From Aureobasidium sp. EXF-3400 (Eukaryota > Ascomycota > Dothideomycetes > Dothideales > Saccotheciaceae), in assembly GCA_024195585.1 (NCBI GenBank), contig SWBL01000587.1:1-18435 (forward strand): a stretch of DNA of 18,435 nt, written 5' to 3'. Below, one piece after another: positions 9,512 to 18,162 of the stretch. The notes under the pieces were generated by a model. The model was not told where the DNA came from and did no database searches. It saw only the letters and a list, made by a program, of their open reading frames with translations. The stretch's first letter is position 1; each line of letters starts with the position of its first letter. The translations under genes were made by a program, and so were the position numbers.

Positions 9512-10676
9512 CTTCAGGGGGTGGAGGCCAACGTCCCGATCTTGCTGAACCAGCTGAATAGGAATCTCTTCTGATGGGTCACTAGTCTGCTGAGCTGCTG
9601 CCACCTCACCAACAGATATAGACTCCCTAGGCAACATACGCAGCGCTCTTGAGCGTTGGGCTAGGTGAATGGTAGACTTGTGCACGGACCCGAGTGCCTT
9701 CTCCTTCCCGGCTAGTGCTCGCTTGTACATTGCCTCTCCTTCTCTAAGCTGATTTTAAGCAGCGAACAGACGTCCTAGTTCGTGACTTGTCCATGCTGGA
9801 ATATGAACCTCATCGAAGATCCTCCAACCTTGTTGTCTTCGTAGAACGCTCAACCTCGCGTACACATGCAACCCGTATGGTAGAAGGCGTCTTAGCAACG
9901 TCCAGTGTGCTGTGTCAGATTCCGTGGGCACTGCCTGTGCAACAATCCTTAGGGCAAGCAAGAGCATACTCCTCTGTTCGTCACCTGTGGAGAAGTGATA
10001 GCACCATGCATGCAACACTGCATGAATAGTATGGCTCTCTGTCAGTTGAACCGCCGCGTCGATAAGAGAATAGCGCCTGAGGAGACCAGTGACTGAATTG
10101 CTGCGTTACTTTGCAGCATGCTTCGCGCTTGCACGTCATCTACCGCGTCGACATGCAGTTTTGCTTCGAACCCATTCTCCATTTCTGCTAACCGGCTTGT
10201 GACATGAACCGACCCATGATCAGCTTGCGGTAAGTATTTTCCAGAATTGAATGCTAGAGTGTCAATTCCTTGGCGTTCCAGTCTCGGTCAATGTTGTCGC
10301 CCATCAGCAGCCATTGCTTGTTGGACGACAGAGGCAGCCATCGAGGGACCCCCCTCACGATTACAACCGCGTCAAGCCTGTCATCTTGGAGACTCTCCAC
10401 GACGTTCGCCGTAAGCTCATCTTGGGGAATCTTAGTAGCGACGGCCACGAACGACTGCTTCAGCCGATCTATCGTAGACCCATCTATCCAGAGTACTGCA
10501 CTGAACCTTTGTAGGTGTCTCTGTATGAAGGCGACTGCCAACTGAGTCTCGCCCATGCCGCCAAAGCCGTGAAGCGGCATGATCTTCCGTCTCGTTGGAT
10601 AATACGGAACAGCTTGCTTCTCGACAAGGAAGTGTCTCCCTATGGCCTGCATTCCTCTTTCACGCTCAACAAACAT
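9398..10676 (-). pseudogene. NB-ARC-TPR NOD-like receptor relic
   Basis: From 10676 on the minus strand: MFVERERGMQAIGRHFLVEK, PLHGFGGMGETQLAVAFI (P-loop with Glu for Lys, GAG at 10550-10548), RFSAVLWIDGSTIDRLKQSF, then NKQWLLMGDNIDRDWN (kinase 2). A -1 frameshift near 10262 leads to YLPQADHGSVHVTSRLAEM (RNBS-B-like) and VDAVDDVQARSMLQSNA. About 100 residues expected next are deleted near 10090, and the frame changes into LLRRYSLIDAAVQ, HAVLHAWCYHF, TAHWTLLRRLLPY and HELGRLFAA. A TAA at 9757-9755 stands where TPRs have Gln, followed by NQLREGEAMYKRALAGKEKA, the end of a TPR. The N-terminal effector domain is absent: the copia relic starts within about 90 bp upstream. Intact relatives are oligomerising signal NTPases linked to fungal heterokaryon incompatibility and immunity. 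The multiple lesions make this one non-functional. Confidence 0.87.
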
Positions 10677-10764
10677 CTATACGAACTGTAGGCCTTGGCG
10701 GCTGAACGATATGCCATGCTTATAACGATCTAGAAAGAATGTACGTCAGAATTGACTATGCCCA

Positions 10765-12260
10765 TTATGTTCCCATGCTGTGCATCGGCACTGGCAAATC
10801 TATCTTCGTATTTCGGTCAATTAATCGAGTGGTCATGCCGTCAGGTTGCTCGAGCACATCACCGTTATCCCCTAGTTGATAAAATTGAGGCGACTGCGAT
10901 CGGGGTGTTGGATAATGAGATTGTGGTTTATGCAATTCAACTTCATCCGAGCCACTTTCGGAGTAGACCGACGTGACAGGCACTTGAGCAGGCATACTTG
11001 AAACCGAGCGCTATTCTCTGCTTACCAGATGTAGGATATACGACTCTTACGAAGGTAAAGGATCTGCCTCAAACGACTCTGTTCTCAGCAGGCACCTATA
11101 CTTCCCATCTGGAGTTACCGTCGTAGCCGAGGGAAACCCTTGGTCTGAACGAGCACCGTGCCTGTCCCCATCAGCTCCTCTCCAAAGAGAGGTTCACACA
11201 TACGCGACGCAATCCAGACTCAGAGATGGTAAGAAGACAGGGTCCAAGAAACGTGTCTGAAGCTAAGTCGGTGACACTTCCTATGAGGTTCTTGAAGGTC
11301 TTCGGACATGTAGCCAAGATTTAGGCGGTGATCCGGCTTCAAGCATGAGACACCTGGCAATGTCGCTGATGACGCGGATGGCTGCTTCGGATGCATTACT
11401 ATCATGTTGAGTGTGAGGGTGCTTGTTTCCAGGTAAATGCCATTGAGGTTACAGACGTCGATGAACTTACCTCCACCAAGTCCAGTACTATTGTCAGTAC
11501 GGATAACTTCAACTGTTGACCCAATCTGGTCGTAGATGAGACGCGGGAGTTCTGCCCACAACTCGAAGAACGTCTTGGTTGGCGAATGGAAACATCAGCG
11601 CGCGCGTGATGCGTCCTCAGTGATGGTCAGACCCAATCCCTAACCCCGCCCCTCAAATCCTTGTGTGTGGCAGTCACAGTGACAAGATGGGTCTTCTGGA
11701 ACGGCTGGGTAGAGCGATGCTGTGGCTTACCGCTGTTGTACTGTTGGATTGTACCGCAGAGGCATGGCTCACAGTTGTACAAGTGATTGACACCAATACT
11801 ACCTGTCACCTGCATGCCGCCGAGAAGATTGGTGGTCAAGATGAGCTTGTCGATGGAAGGTGACCAAGTCTCTTGTGGCATATCTCAGATGTACCTGTAA
11901 GTAGAGCAACATTCTGAGTGGGCTGCTGAGTGATCGGGACGATACTTTCCGTTGTGGTGGCTACAAGGTGAGGAAGGCCCAAGAACTTTGGGCATCTGAT
12001 CTAGAACCGTACCGTCATCGTGACACATGAGATTAAGGTTGCCGTTATAGCAGACACCGAATCTGGCCTCTATAACATCTTCGGGGAAGATGTTCGCTAC
12101 ATAGTTTGGTGCGAACAGGACCTTTCGAGGCCATGAAAACTTATCTCGACAGTGCCGATGTCGCCTGCTGCCAGAGCGGATGCATCAACTGCAGCTTGTG
12201 AGTCAATCCAGTCGTTCCGAGACAGCACCTTGTCCGAGAAGTCTGTATAGGTCCGGCTAG
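10765..12260 (-). mobile_element. Ty1/copia retrotransposon polyprotein relic
   Basis: Minus-strand pieces in polyprotein order: a protease-like end near 12250-12150 (GDIGTVEISF), VLFAPNYVANIFPEDVIEAR near 12120, a gag-pre-integrase zinc finger (HLYNCEPCLCG) with QYNSGKPQHRSTQPFQKTHL around 11800-11680, and the integrase core: LTITEDASRAR (first Asp), FFELWAELPRLIYDQ, VIRTDNSTGLGGGKFID (second Asp) and, after a frameshift, SNASEAAIRVISDIARCLML (third catalytic Glu). Then come LGYDGNSRWEV and VPAENRVV near 11120-11075, and a linker ending QFYQLGDNGDVLEQPDGMTT (10765-10995). Stops at 11597-11595, 11098-11096 and 11071-11069 replace family Trp. Reverse transcriptase and RNase H are not seen, and I could not find LTRs. 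It is a dead fragment. Confidence 0.87.
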
Positions 12261-12357
12261 ACATAATCTATAGGCATGGTGATCTTCGTGTGATGATCGT
12301 TACAAGAATCCGCAAAATCCGCCGCATGATTGCATCACACGCTGGCCTGACTCGTGC

Positions 12358-12794
12358 TTGAAGGCTACATTTAGCATGCTCGGAATGGAATATCTGGACA
12401 TCTGTGCCCGACTCATCCACTCAGTCCAATCGCGCTGTCTGCGTGAAATTGAATTGCAAGAAATGGTGTGCCGACAAAGCGACATACTGGCGCTGCTGGA
12501 CAACAACAGCAATACTGTCAAAGATCTCAGATTGTCGGAATTTATACTGCTAGGCTCCTAGTCAGTGGTTTTGATATGGATCAAGGATCACTGCTCTTCG
12601 GAGTTCATGAGTGCTCGCAAGCTACTAGAGTTCAAAGACGAAACGGACGTAACGAGACGTTTCTGGAATGGCTACGAAGTGACATGGGTTGACGATGGCT
12701 TGGTGGATGGGATGAGAGCGGAGATCTCTCTCACTTGGACAGTCATCTTGAGCAGAAGCGCAAAGAGCAGGCAGAAATTGAGGAAGAAGACTAA
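12358..12794 (+). pseudogene. F-box/LRR-like protein C-terminal relic (copy 1)
   Basis: One frame gives RCLREIELQEMVCRQSDILA, LLDNNSNTVKDLRLSEFILL, then TAG at 12559-12561 where Trp would fit (GS-x-SVVLIWI), and continues with KDHCSSEFMSARKLLEF and RFWNGYEVTWVDDGLVDG. After a frameshift near 12710 another frame gives HLDSHLEQKRKEQAEIEEED and stops at 12792-12794, a charged end typical of these proteins. The style (leucine-spaced segments, then charged coil) resembles the C-terminal LRR-like half of fungal F-box proteins. This is recognition by style, not by a defined motif. No F-box itself is visible, and the start listed is only the first ATG. The 5' side abuts the copia relic, so the N-terminus was probably lost. 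Confidence 0.5.
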
Positions 12795-12904
12795 TGCTAG
12801 CTTCCACCGCATTCTGTAGCAAGCGTCCAAGCCTCAGACACTGCTGCGATGGACCCGGTCTGTGTTTGAGCTTGATGTCGTGCAGTATCTAGTCAACAAG
12901 TGTA

Positions 12905-13756
12905 TCAACAATTCGGTGGAGTATACCCTTGGCCATGTCGTCCACTCCCACTCGCAACTTTCTTGCGAGACTCGGCGCCAGCACGAGCACTGCCATCGTC
13001 TTTCTCTTGCTCGGGGCCGAGAGTAAAAGTCGCCACTTCTCCGTCGGTAATAGTAGCAGTCGTGTCCTCTTCAGCTTGGACGACAGCGACAATACCTTTC
13101 ATCTTCTCAGCATCGGCAGTGAAAATGCCTTCCTCCTTTTCAGTACCGGTATCTCCTCTTCCATCGACGGCAGCGGCATTCTCTTCCTCTTCTTCCTCGC
13201 TAGTAGTGGTGTCATCTTCCTCTTCTGCCTCTGCTCACTCGGCCGCATACTCTGCCTCGGCCGCGGTGGTTTAGATGTTGTTCCTGAAGCGTTAGGTTCC
13301 CTTCCAGGGTTCCGGTCTGAAGGTTTCCAAATCATCGGCGAGTCGGTCGAGATTAGTGCGCAAGTCGTTTCGCACTTCATTCGCACCAAGAAAGCTGCTA
13401 GTGAAATCGGAGGGGCACCAAGAGGTGTATGTGGTTTCGGCGTGGAAGCGCATGTCCTCTGCTTCATACCAGTCGTCTAGACAACATGCGAGAAAAAGCA
13501 TATAGTAACGCAGACGAAGGTAGAGTGGAGTATTGTCTCGAAACACAGTTCCGATGTCTACAATACACTCTTCGAACATCTCTGCTCGATATAGGTAGAT
13601 GGCTGTGTCCAGCTCAATATGCCAGGTCATGTTGGAGTTGATTTGTGAGTTAGACATTTCTGAAGATGGAAGCGTGCTCTCGTTGTTGTCGGTGGCCAGG
13701 TCAGTTTTCCATGTTCGACGTGTTCCGGCTGCGTTTGCGCCTACAAACACCACCAA
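12905..13756 (-). pseudogene. Acidic-tailed TPR-like fungal protein, broken by three stops
   Basis: From ATG 13756 the frame has a Ser/Asn/Thr-rich start, then WHIELDTAIYLYRAEMFEEC, YLRLRYYMLFLACCLDDWYE, AEDMRFHAETTYTSW and DLRTNLDRLADDLETFRPE. I associate this with an expanded ascomycete family of small TPR-like proteins of unknown function (from memory, unverified). The same frame then crosses stops at 13294-13292, 13273-13271 and 13237-13235 into a strongly acidic tail (Glu runs of up to six, rich in Glu, Asp, Ala and Thr) ending at 12905. Composition on both sides of the stops is protein-like and the frame is shared, so I read it as one gene of 283 sense-or-stop codons with clustered nonsense. 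A missed intron around 13230-13300 is the main alternative, but no good GT donor is seen. It lies between two F-box-like relics on the opposite strand. Confidence 0.5.
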
Positions 13757-13859
13757 TCTTCACTTCATCTTAGAACTCTTGATCAGGTTGAGAATTCGAG
13801 CCGTCAACCATGTCAAAAAAAATTTGTTCTTCTCAGGGATATGACCTTGCGCATTTGTC

Positions 13860-15067
13860 TTGCATCCATTGGAATTGACTGGCCCTTGGAGCTTGCGCGC
13901 GTTATCGATCAAGTGGGCCATGTTGGGTAGAATACGGAGTTTGCTCGTTGTCGAGTGTTGCGTGCTCATCGAGCTTGACCTGCGCGATCAGGGAGACCAC
14001 AACAGAAAGAAAACTGCCCTCTCCATACTGCTCCTGACTAACAGCGGACTTCTACCAGATATTGACGTTTGTATCAGAGAAGGACCCGTCGATATTTTCA
14101 TATTGTCGAGCCTCAGTCGCCTTGAATTCAAACAGAGGTCTGAGGGCAGTCAGATGTTTATACCTGAGAACATTTGCTTCGCACTGACTTCTCTGGGCCG
14201 CCGGATGAACAATGCGCTGTTCTCTATACCTTTGACTCATCTACGCATGGAGTCCTGCTCTATGTGGTCCTTCGATTTTATCAAGATCCTCGAGCGCCTC
14301 GCTAGAACTTTACAGACAATAGAGCTGGTTGATGTTGCCTTTTGGTGTGATACATGTACGGTCGCCAACATGGGTCCGATATTGCACAGTTTCAAACACG
14401 ATCTTCGCCTAAGAACTTTGGTTCTGGACGGTCTCAGAGCCATGCACAAGAAATCCAGTTACGATACGGGAACACTTCTGGCCAAGGGGAGATTCTGGCA
14501 CGGACAGCAGCAGATTTCTGGAGGGCTTGACATCATCAGCAGATCTGATGGTTATGGTTGGGATACTGACGATTACAACGACTGTCTTGAAAGCGATATC
14601 AGAAGCTATGAGCAGAAAATCCAGAGTATGGAGTACCCTGACTTTGGGTACCACAAGGATTATACGGAATACATAGAGTACAGGGCTGAGTAAGAGGAAG
14701 CTCTGGAGACTTGCAAAAGGCTCTACGAAGAGTACAAGGTAGCGAGATCAGATGTAAGGGAAGCAATAGCTAGAGTCGAGTCAGGAGAGCACAAAACTTG
14801 AGGTAGTAAGGCATGAGGATTAAGTAAGACAATTGTACTTCTGACTTTTCGTTACAGTCGTGGTCACTTGGTCGATTCAGTTTGAAATGGCTCTCTAACA
14901 AGGACATGATGCTAGATGAGGATGGTCTAGAAGGTGACTATGGTTATGGCCGTCACAAACGAGTCTCGGTAATTCCATTAAGGTCACCGGAGAGTGGCCT
15001 CACACACCTCAGGCTCCATCTGTATGCGACAAGCCTGTCAACATGTAGCATCAGTATACGAATGTAG
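13860..15067 (+). pseudogene. F-box/LRR-like protein relic (copy 2)
   Basis: The 277-codon frame 13860-14693 shows leucine-spaced LRR-like segments (LSSLSRLEFKQRSEG, IPLTHLRMESCSMWSFDFIK, ERLARTLQTIELVDVAFW, LRLRTLVLDGL), then Gly-rich GGLDIISRSDGYGWD and an acidic Tyr-rich stretch (YHKDYTEYIEYRAE). It ends at TAA 14691-14693, but the next 35 codons stay open with a fitting charged helix (EEALETCKRLYEEYKVARSD). A probable 55-nt intron, 14803-14857 (GTAGTA...CTGAC...TTACAG), leads to SWSLGRFSLKWLSNKDMMLD and YGYGRHKRVSVIPLR, ending at 15067. Joining these in frame needs one further frameshift. The TAA and the shift suggest a recent pseudogene, or a shortened protein ending at 14693. The F-box is not visible and the start is uncertain. 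Assignment to the family is by style only. Confidence 0.5.
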
Positions 15068-15092
15068 CGATATAGTCATTCCACCTCTGATC

Positions 15093-15143
15093 ATGTCATC
15101 TGCAGAGCCCAAAGTGCTCCTCTTCGACATTGGCAAAGTCCGC
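15093..15143 (+). pseudogene. HAD-like hydrolase N-terminal exon fragment
   Basis: ATG at 15093 opens MSSAEPKVLLFDIGKVR. LLFDIG-x-V at this place matches motif I of fungal haloacid-dehalogenase-like hydrolases, where the family has FDIGGV; here Lys replaces the second Gly. A well-formed intron follows at 15144-15229 (GTAAGC, branch CTGACTAAC, acceptor GACAG). I cannot trace the remaining HAD domain behind it: frames after 15230 close by about 15320. It is therefore a fragment, or chance similarity over 17 residues. Confidence 0.4.
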
Positions 15144-15383
15144 GTAAGCCAACATAAGCTACGAGGTTAGCATCTTAGCTAAATCTCCTGGTCCATAAGT
15201 CCGTCGTCATTAGCTGACTAACAAGACAGTGTACTGATCAAAGCACAAGTTTGTCTCGTCCTGCCCTCTCTCTCACAAATATTGCTGCAATCATCTTATA
15301 TTAATGGAGTCCTCTGCATGACAGGGAAGTGACGAATTGCTTGTGATCACCGATTGTCTGTTATGCGTTTGCTGTATCACCTG

Positions 15384-15390
15384 TATAAAA
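15384..15390 (+). promoter_or_regulatory. TATA box of the small membrane ORF
   Basis: TATAAAA lies 60 bp before the ATG at 15450, followed by a pyrimidine-rich tract (ctcgtcttttctcttcc). This is the classic layout of a fungal core promoter and start site. Confidence 0.55.
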
Positions 15391-15449
15391 GTACTCGTCT
15401 TTTCTCTTCCACGATCAAAAGGATGGTCCGTAGTACGCTTGTCTAAACC

Positions 15450-15665
15450 ATGTCTCCTTCTGATATCTGGTGTATGCTATGGGATCACCGGCTGTTGGAG
15501 ATCTTGAATGATAATGCGACACTACTCACTAAGGCAATATCCACTGTGTTTGTTCTGATCGTGGTCGGATCTCTCTTGCTATTATCAAGCCTGGAGATAA
15601 GCAAGGCCGCCTCACGCTCGATCTACAGAACAAAACGGAAGGACAGCGAGTCTTACAATCCCTAA
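15450..15665 (+). CDS. Small single-pass membrane protein, unknown
   Basis: A 71-residue ORF with a favourable start context (AAACCATGTC) lies behind a TATA box and CT-rich tract. Residues 1-28 are mixed polar; residues 29-48 form one hydrophobic helix (AISTVFVLIVVGSLLLLSSL); the tail is basic (RSIYRTKRKD), which favours a cytosolic C-terminus by the positive-inside rule. No cleavage site or family is recognised. It could be a genuine small protein, the anchor of a longer eroded protein such as a P450, or a chance ORF. No obvious coding continuation is visible after the stop. Confidence 0.42.
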   Translation: MSPSDIWCMLWDHRLLEILNDNATLLTKAISTVFVLIVVGSLLLLSSLEISKAASRSIYRTKRKDSESYNP

Positions 15666-17194
15666 ACCGCATAGTAAGATCTTGCGCGAATGTTTACGGA
15701 TGCGATATGTGTCTCTCGAAGCCGAAGTTCTCGAACTATCCCTCTGTTGGAGACTCCACCGTCTGGATGAACCCGCGCAACGACTGTGTCTGACTTCCCA
15801 ACGTACACCAATCTACCAGGATCTTCTAGCCTGTATGTTTTCAGCCTTGTGTGAAAGCTGTGACCACGTAAGCTGTTCGAAGACATGAAGAGATAGAGTC
15901 CATAAATCCAGGGGCCGTAGAGGATCAAAACTGGCGACCCGATGTTAATTCATGAAAACACTCGATAACGTGTGAAGATCCGAGTCTCTACCAGGCCTCG
16001 ATCATTGACCGCCTCGAGAGTCCTGTACAGTCCTCTACGCTTCGTCGCAGCGTATCATACCGCATCTCGGGCAACATTCAGCATAATTACAGACAGTCTG
16101 AAGATGTATCGCTAGATATCCTGGTTCTGGTCTCATCTATCTACAGCCACGACCCAAGATGGCCAAGCCTTGGTAAAACAGATAAGCCGGAACAAAAATC
16201 AGATACACATCGTACCATTACTTCGTCCAAACTGGAGCATAGATTTCCCAATTTTACGGATTGCCCTTGGCTTACAAGATTGTTGATTGTCGTTGTTACC
16301 TGTCAGTTTCCGTCTTCATCCTCCCTGATCTTGTGACACAACCCACATACTTCGGCGTGTTTAGCACGACATTACACGAAGATGATGCTAAGCCGTTCGT
16401 CTTGTGTACCCGCTATCCTCTTCATCCCCTATCTCACTCGCTTGTTCCAAACACATCTGCTCCAATGAATCGACCAATGATCCATCACCGATGATATAGG
16501 CAACGACCATTGCTGGTGGTGCCTTGTCACTGCCACAGTACGTGCGATCATCGGCTGTTGTAAAATGGAGAGACAGCCACGCTAGATTCGTGACATCCTC
16601 ATCGCACATCAAGGTAGCGATCAGCAAAGTTCAGTTCCCATCATAGCCTTATCGGGCGCGCTAGATTATGTCTCGAGTCAAACAGACGGCGAAGAGGCCA
16701 CGTTTGCATGTTTCAGCAGGGTGAACTAGGTACTAGTGAACACGACAGGGTAGTCTTGAATCACGATCACTTTGGATGATTGCTTCAAAACCCCCACGAC
16801 ACTGGAGGACAGCCTGTGTAATAAAACGCCAGCATTCCAGGAATAGTTTAGTGTCAATTGCGGCTGCAACTGCCACGCGCTGACCATGATACGAGCACGG
16901 AGATATCAAACTGTGGTAGGGACGATCGGTTCGGCGTGAGAGCTAGGTACGCAGATCCTCCAGAATGTTTGAGTGACTTTTTTAGCACGCGGCTCTGTGC
17001 CGCTCCAACACGTGGCTGCATTGCTTTCCGACTTGACGACATGCTTCGGATGGAGCGTCGGTACTCTGATACTCTTTCCCAGACTTCACAGAGAGAGCAG
17101 AGAAGGGTAGTACTTGATCTTGAAATTACGCATTCCTGTCCGTATAGTGAAATCTGTCTGAGGGTTCTATCTTTGCCATGCAAATCTACAATAA
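15666..17194. other. Stretch without recognisable genes
   Basis: Frames at 15662-15928 (-), 16261-16494 (+), 16388-16627 (-) and 16854-17202 (both strands) are short and show no family motif, signal peptide or convincing splice link. The composition is ordinary. Nothing here can be supported as a gene. Confidence 0.5.
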
Positions 17195-17914
17195 TCAGTT
17201 GAGGCCGTGGTGTTTAGTCCGGATCTTTGTGGATGTTGCATCGCTGGAGATACAAATCTCATGTTCTCCTGGGATGCGTGAGGCGCACGACGACAAGATT
17301 TTCAGAACTTGTTTCAGCGGCTGCTGCGCGAGTTCTTCGGACTGAAATACTCGATCTGTCTCCTGATTTGCATCCTGATTCTGAGAACTCTCAACCACAA
17401 ATCGGACACTGACATCTATCGAGCCAGACTTGATCTCGAAGCTCGAAGTGGGCAAAGTCCGACCACCGTATCCTTTCGGTCGCCACAAAGTGTCGCAAAC
17501 GTAGTTGATGAGATCCTCAGCGGTCCCCGTGCCCGCTGGTGATGCGGTCCTTGTATATCCTGCGGGCATCAACTGAAGCTGCTGAGGACTGCCAGATGAT
17601 CCGGCCGAGTCACTCGAACCTAGAGCTTGACCTTCTACTTGGCTTTGAACTCTCAGCATCGTTGGTGAAGAGAGGATGTCGGTCCTAGGCTCCATCTCAA
17701 AGTCTGTGCCGTGAAATGGTCCTGTCAAGCCGTCTTGTATGCTTGTTTGCCAAGAATACAGAGGTAGCTGATATGGCTGGTTGAAGAGGGTCTCCTGAAG
17801 GCTTTGTTGTGGTTGTGGATACAAGCCTGAGAAGCAGCTATACTGATCGAACATAGGGTAGGGAGCCGACCATGGGTATTGTGAGTACATGGGCTGAGCA
17901 CTGCCCCAGACCAT
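17195..17914 (-). CDS. Gln/Tyr/Pro-rich hypothetical protein
   Basis: The longest frame on the right side gives 239 residues from ATG 17914 without interruption. The first 90 are rich in Tyr, Pro, Gln and Ser (QYPWSAPYPMFDQYSCFSGL, YPQPQQSLQ), like disordered activation regions of fungal regulators. A Ser/Gly/Gln linker follows, then a more ordered part (AEDLINYVCDTLWRPKGYGG, TSSFEIKSGSIDVSVRFVVE) and a C-terminal helical part. No DNA-binding domain is seen. The frame is open upstream of this ATG (NLADLESYDHRRSQADSRSQ), so the true start may be in a 5' exon. ATG 18062-18060 followed by an intron of about 40-55 nt (donor at GTACGT or GTGGCC, branch CTTAAC, acceptor TTCCAG) is a candidate. A role in transcription is only a guess. 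Confidence 0.5.
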   Translation of the reverse strand: MVWGSAQPMYSQYPWSAPYPMFDQYSCFSGLYPQPQQSLQETLFNQPYQLPLYSWQTSIQDGLTGPFHGTDFEMEPRTDILSSPTMLRVQSQVEGQALGSSDSAGSSGSPQQLQLMPAGYTRTASPAGTGTAEDLINYVCDTLWRPKGYGGRTLPTSSFEIKSGSIDVSVRFVVESSQNQDANQETDRVFQSEELAQQPLKQVLKILSSCASRIPGEHEICISSDATSTKIRTKHHGLN

Positions 17915-18112
17915 TGATTGAGAGCGACTGTCAGCCTGGGAGCGTCTGTGGTCGTAGGATTCAAGGTCCGCAAGGTTGACTGTCTCATGGTCAGCAAGCT
18001 GAAAACTGGAAGAAGTTGTTAAGCGAAGGACGACAGAGGGGCCACGTACAAATACCAGTCATCTTTACGGTCTCGACTTGGTGATCTGACTTGATGATAG
18101 TGGTGCGGTGAA

Positions 18113-18162
18113 TGGTTATAGAGCCAGTAGATTCGTCCGCCGGCGTCTGTGGCTCTATATAG
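18113..18162 (-). promoter_or_regulatory. Candidate core promoter of the leftward Gln/Tyr-rich gene
   Basis: On the minus strand two TATA-like boxes occur, CTATATAGAG near 18162-18153 and CTCTATAACC near 18121-18112. They stand about 95 and 50 bp before the candidate ATG at 18062. Either could serve the leftward gene; the first is near-palindromic and could also point right. Confidence 0.35.

Noticed and set aside
12929..13480. 183-codon plus-strand ORF with Ser/Leu/Phe-rich, membrane-like translation
   Set aside because: It is the antisense of the Glu-rich tail: GAA/GAG runs read backwards as Ser/Phe/Leu codons. The minus strand has the protein-like composition and family resemblance.
16854..17202. 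Overlapping ORFs of 109 and 114 codons on both strands
   Set aside because: Neither strand shows a motif or natural composition, and overlapping open frames of this size occur by chance.
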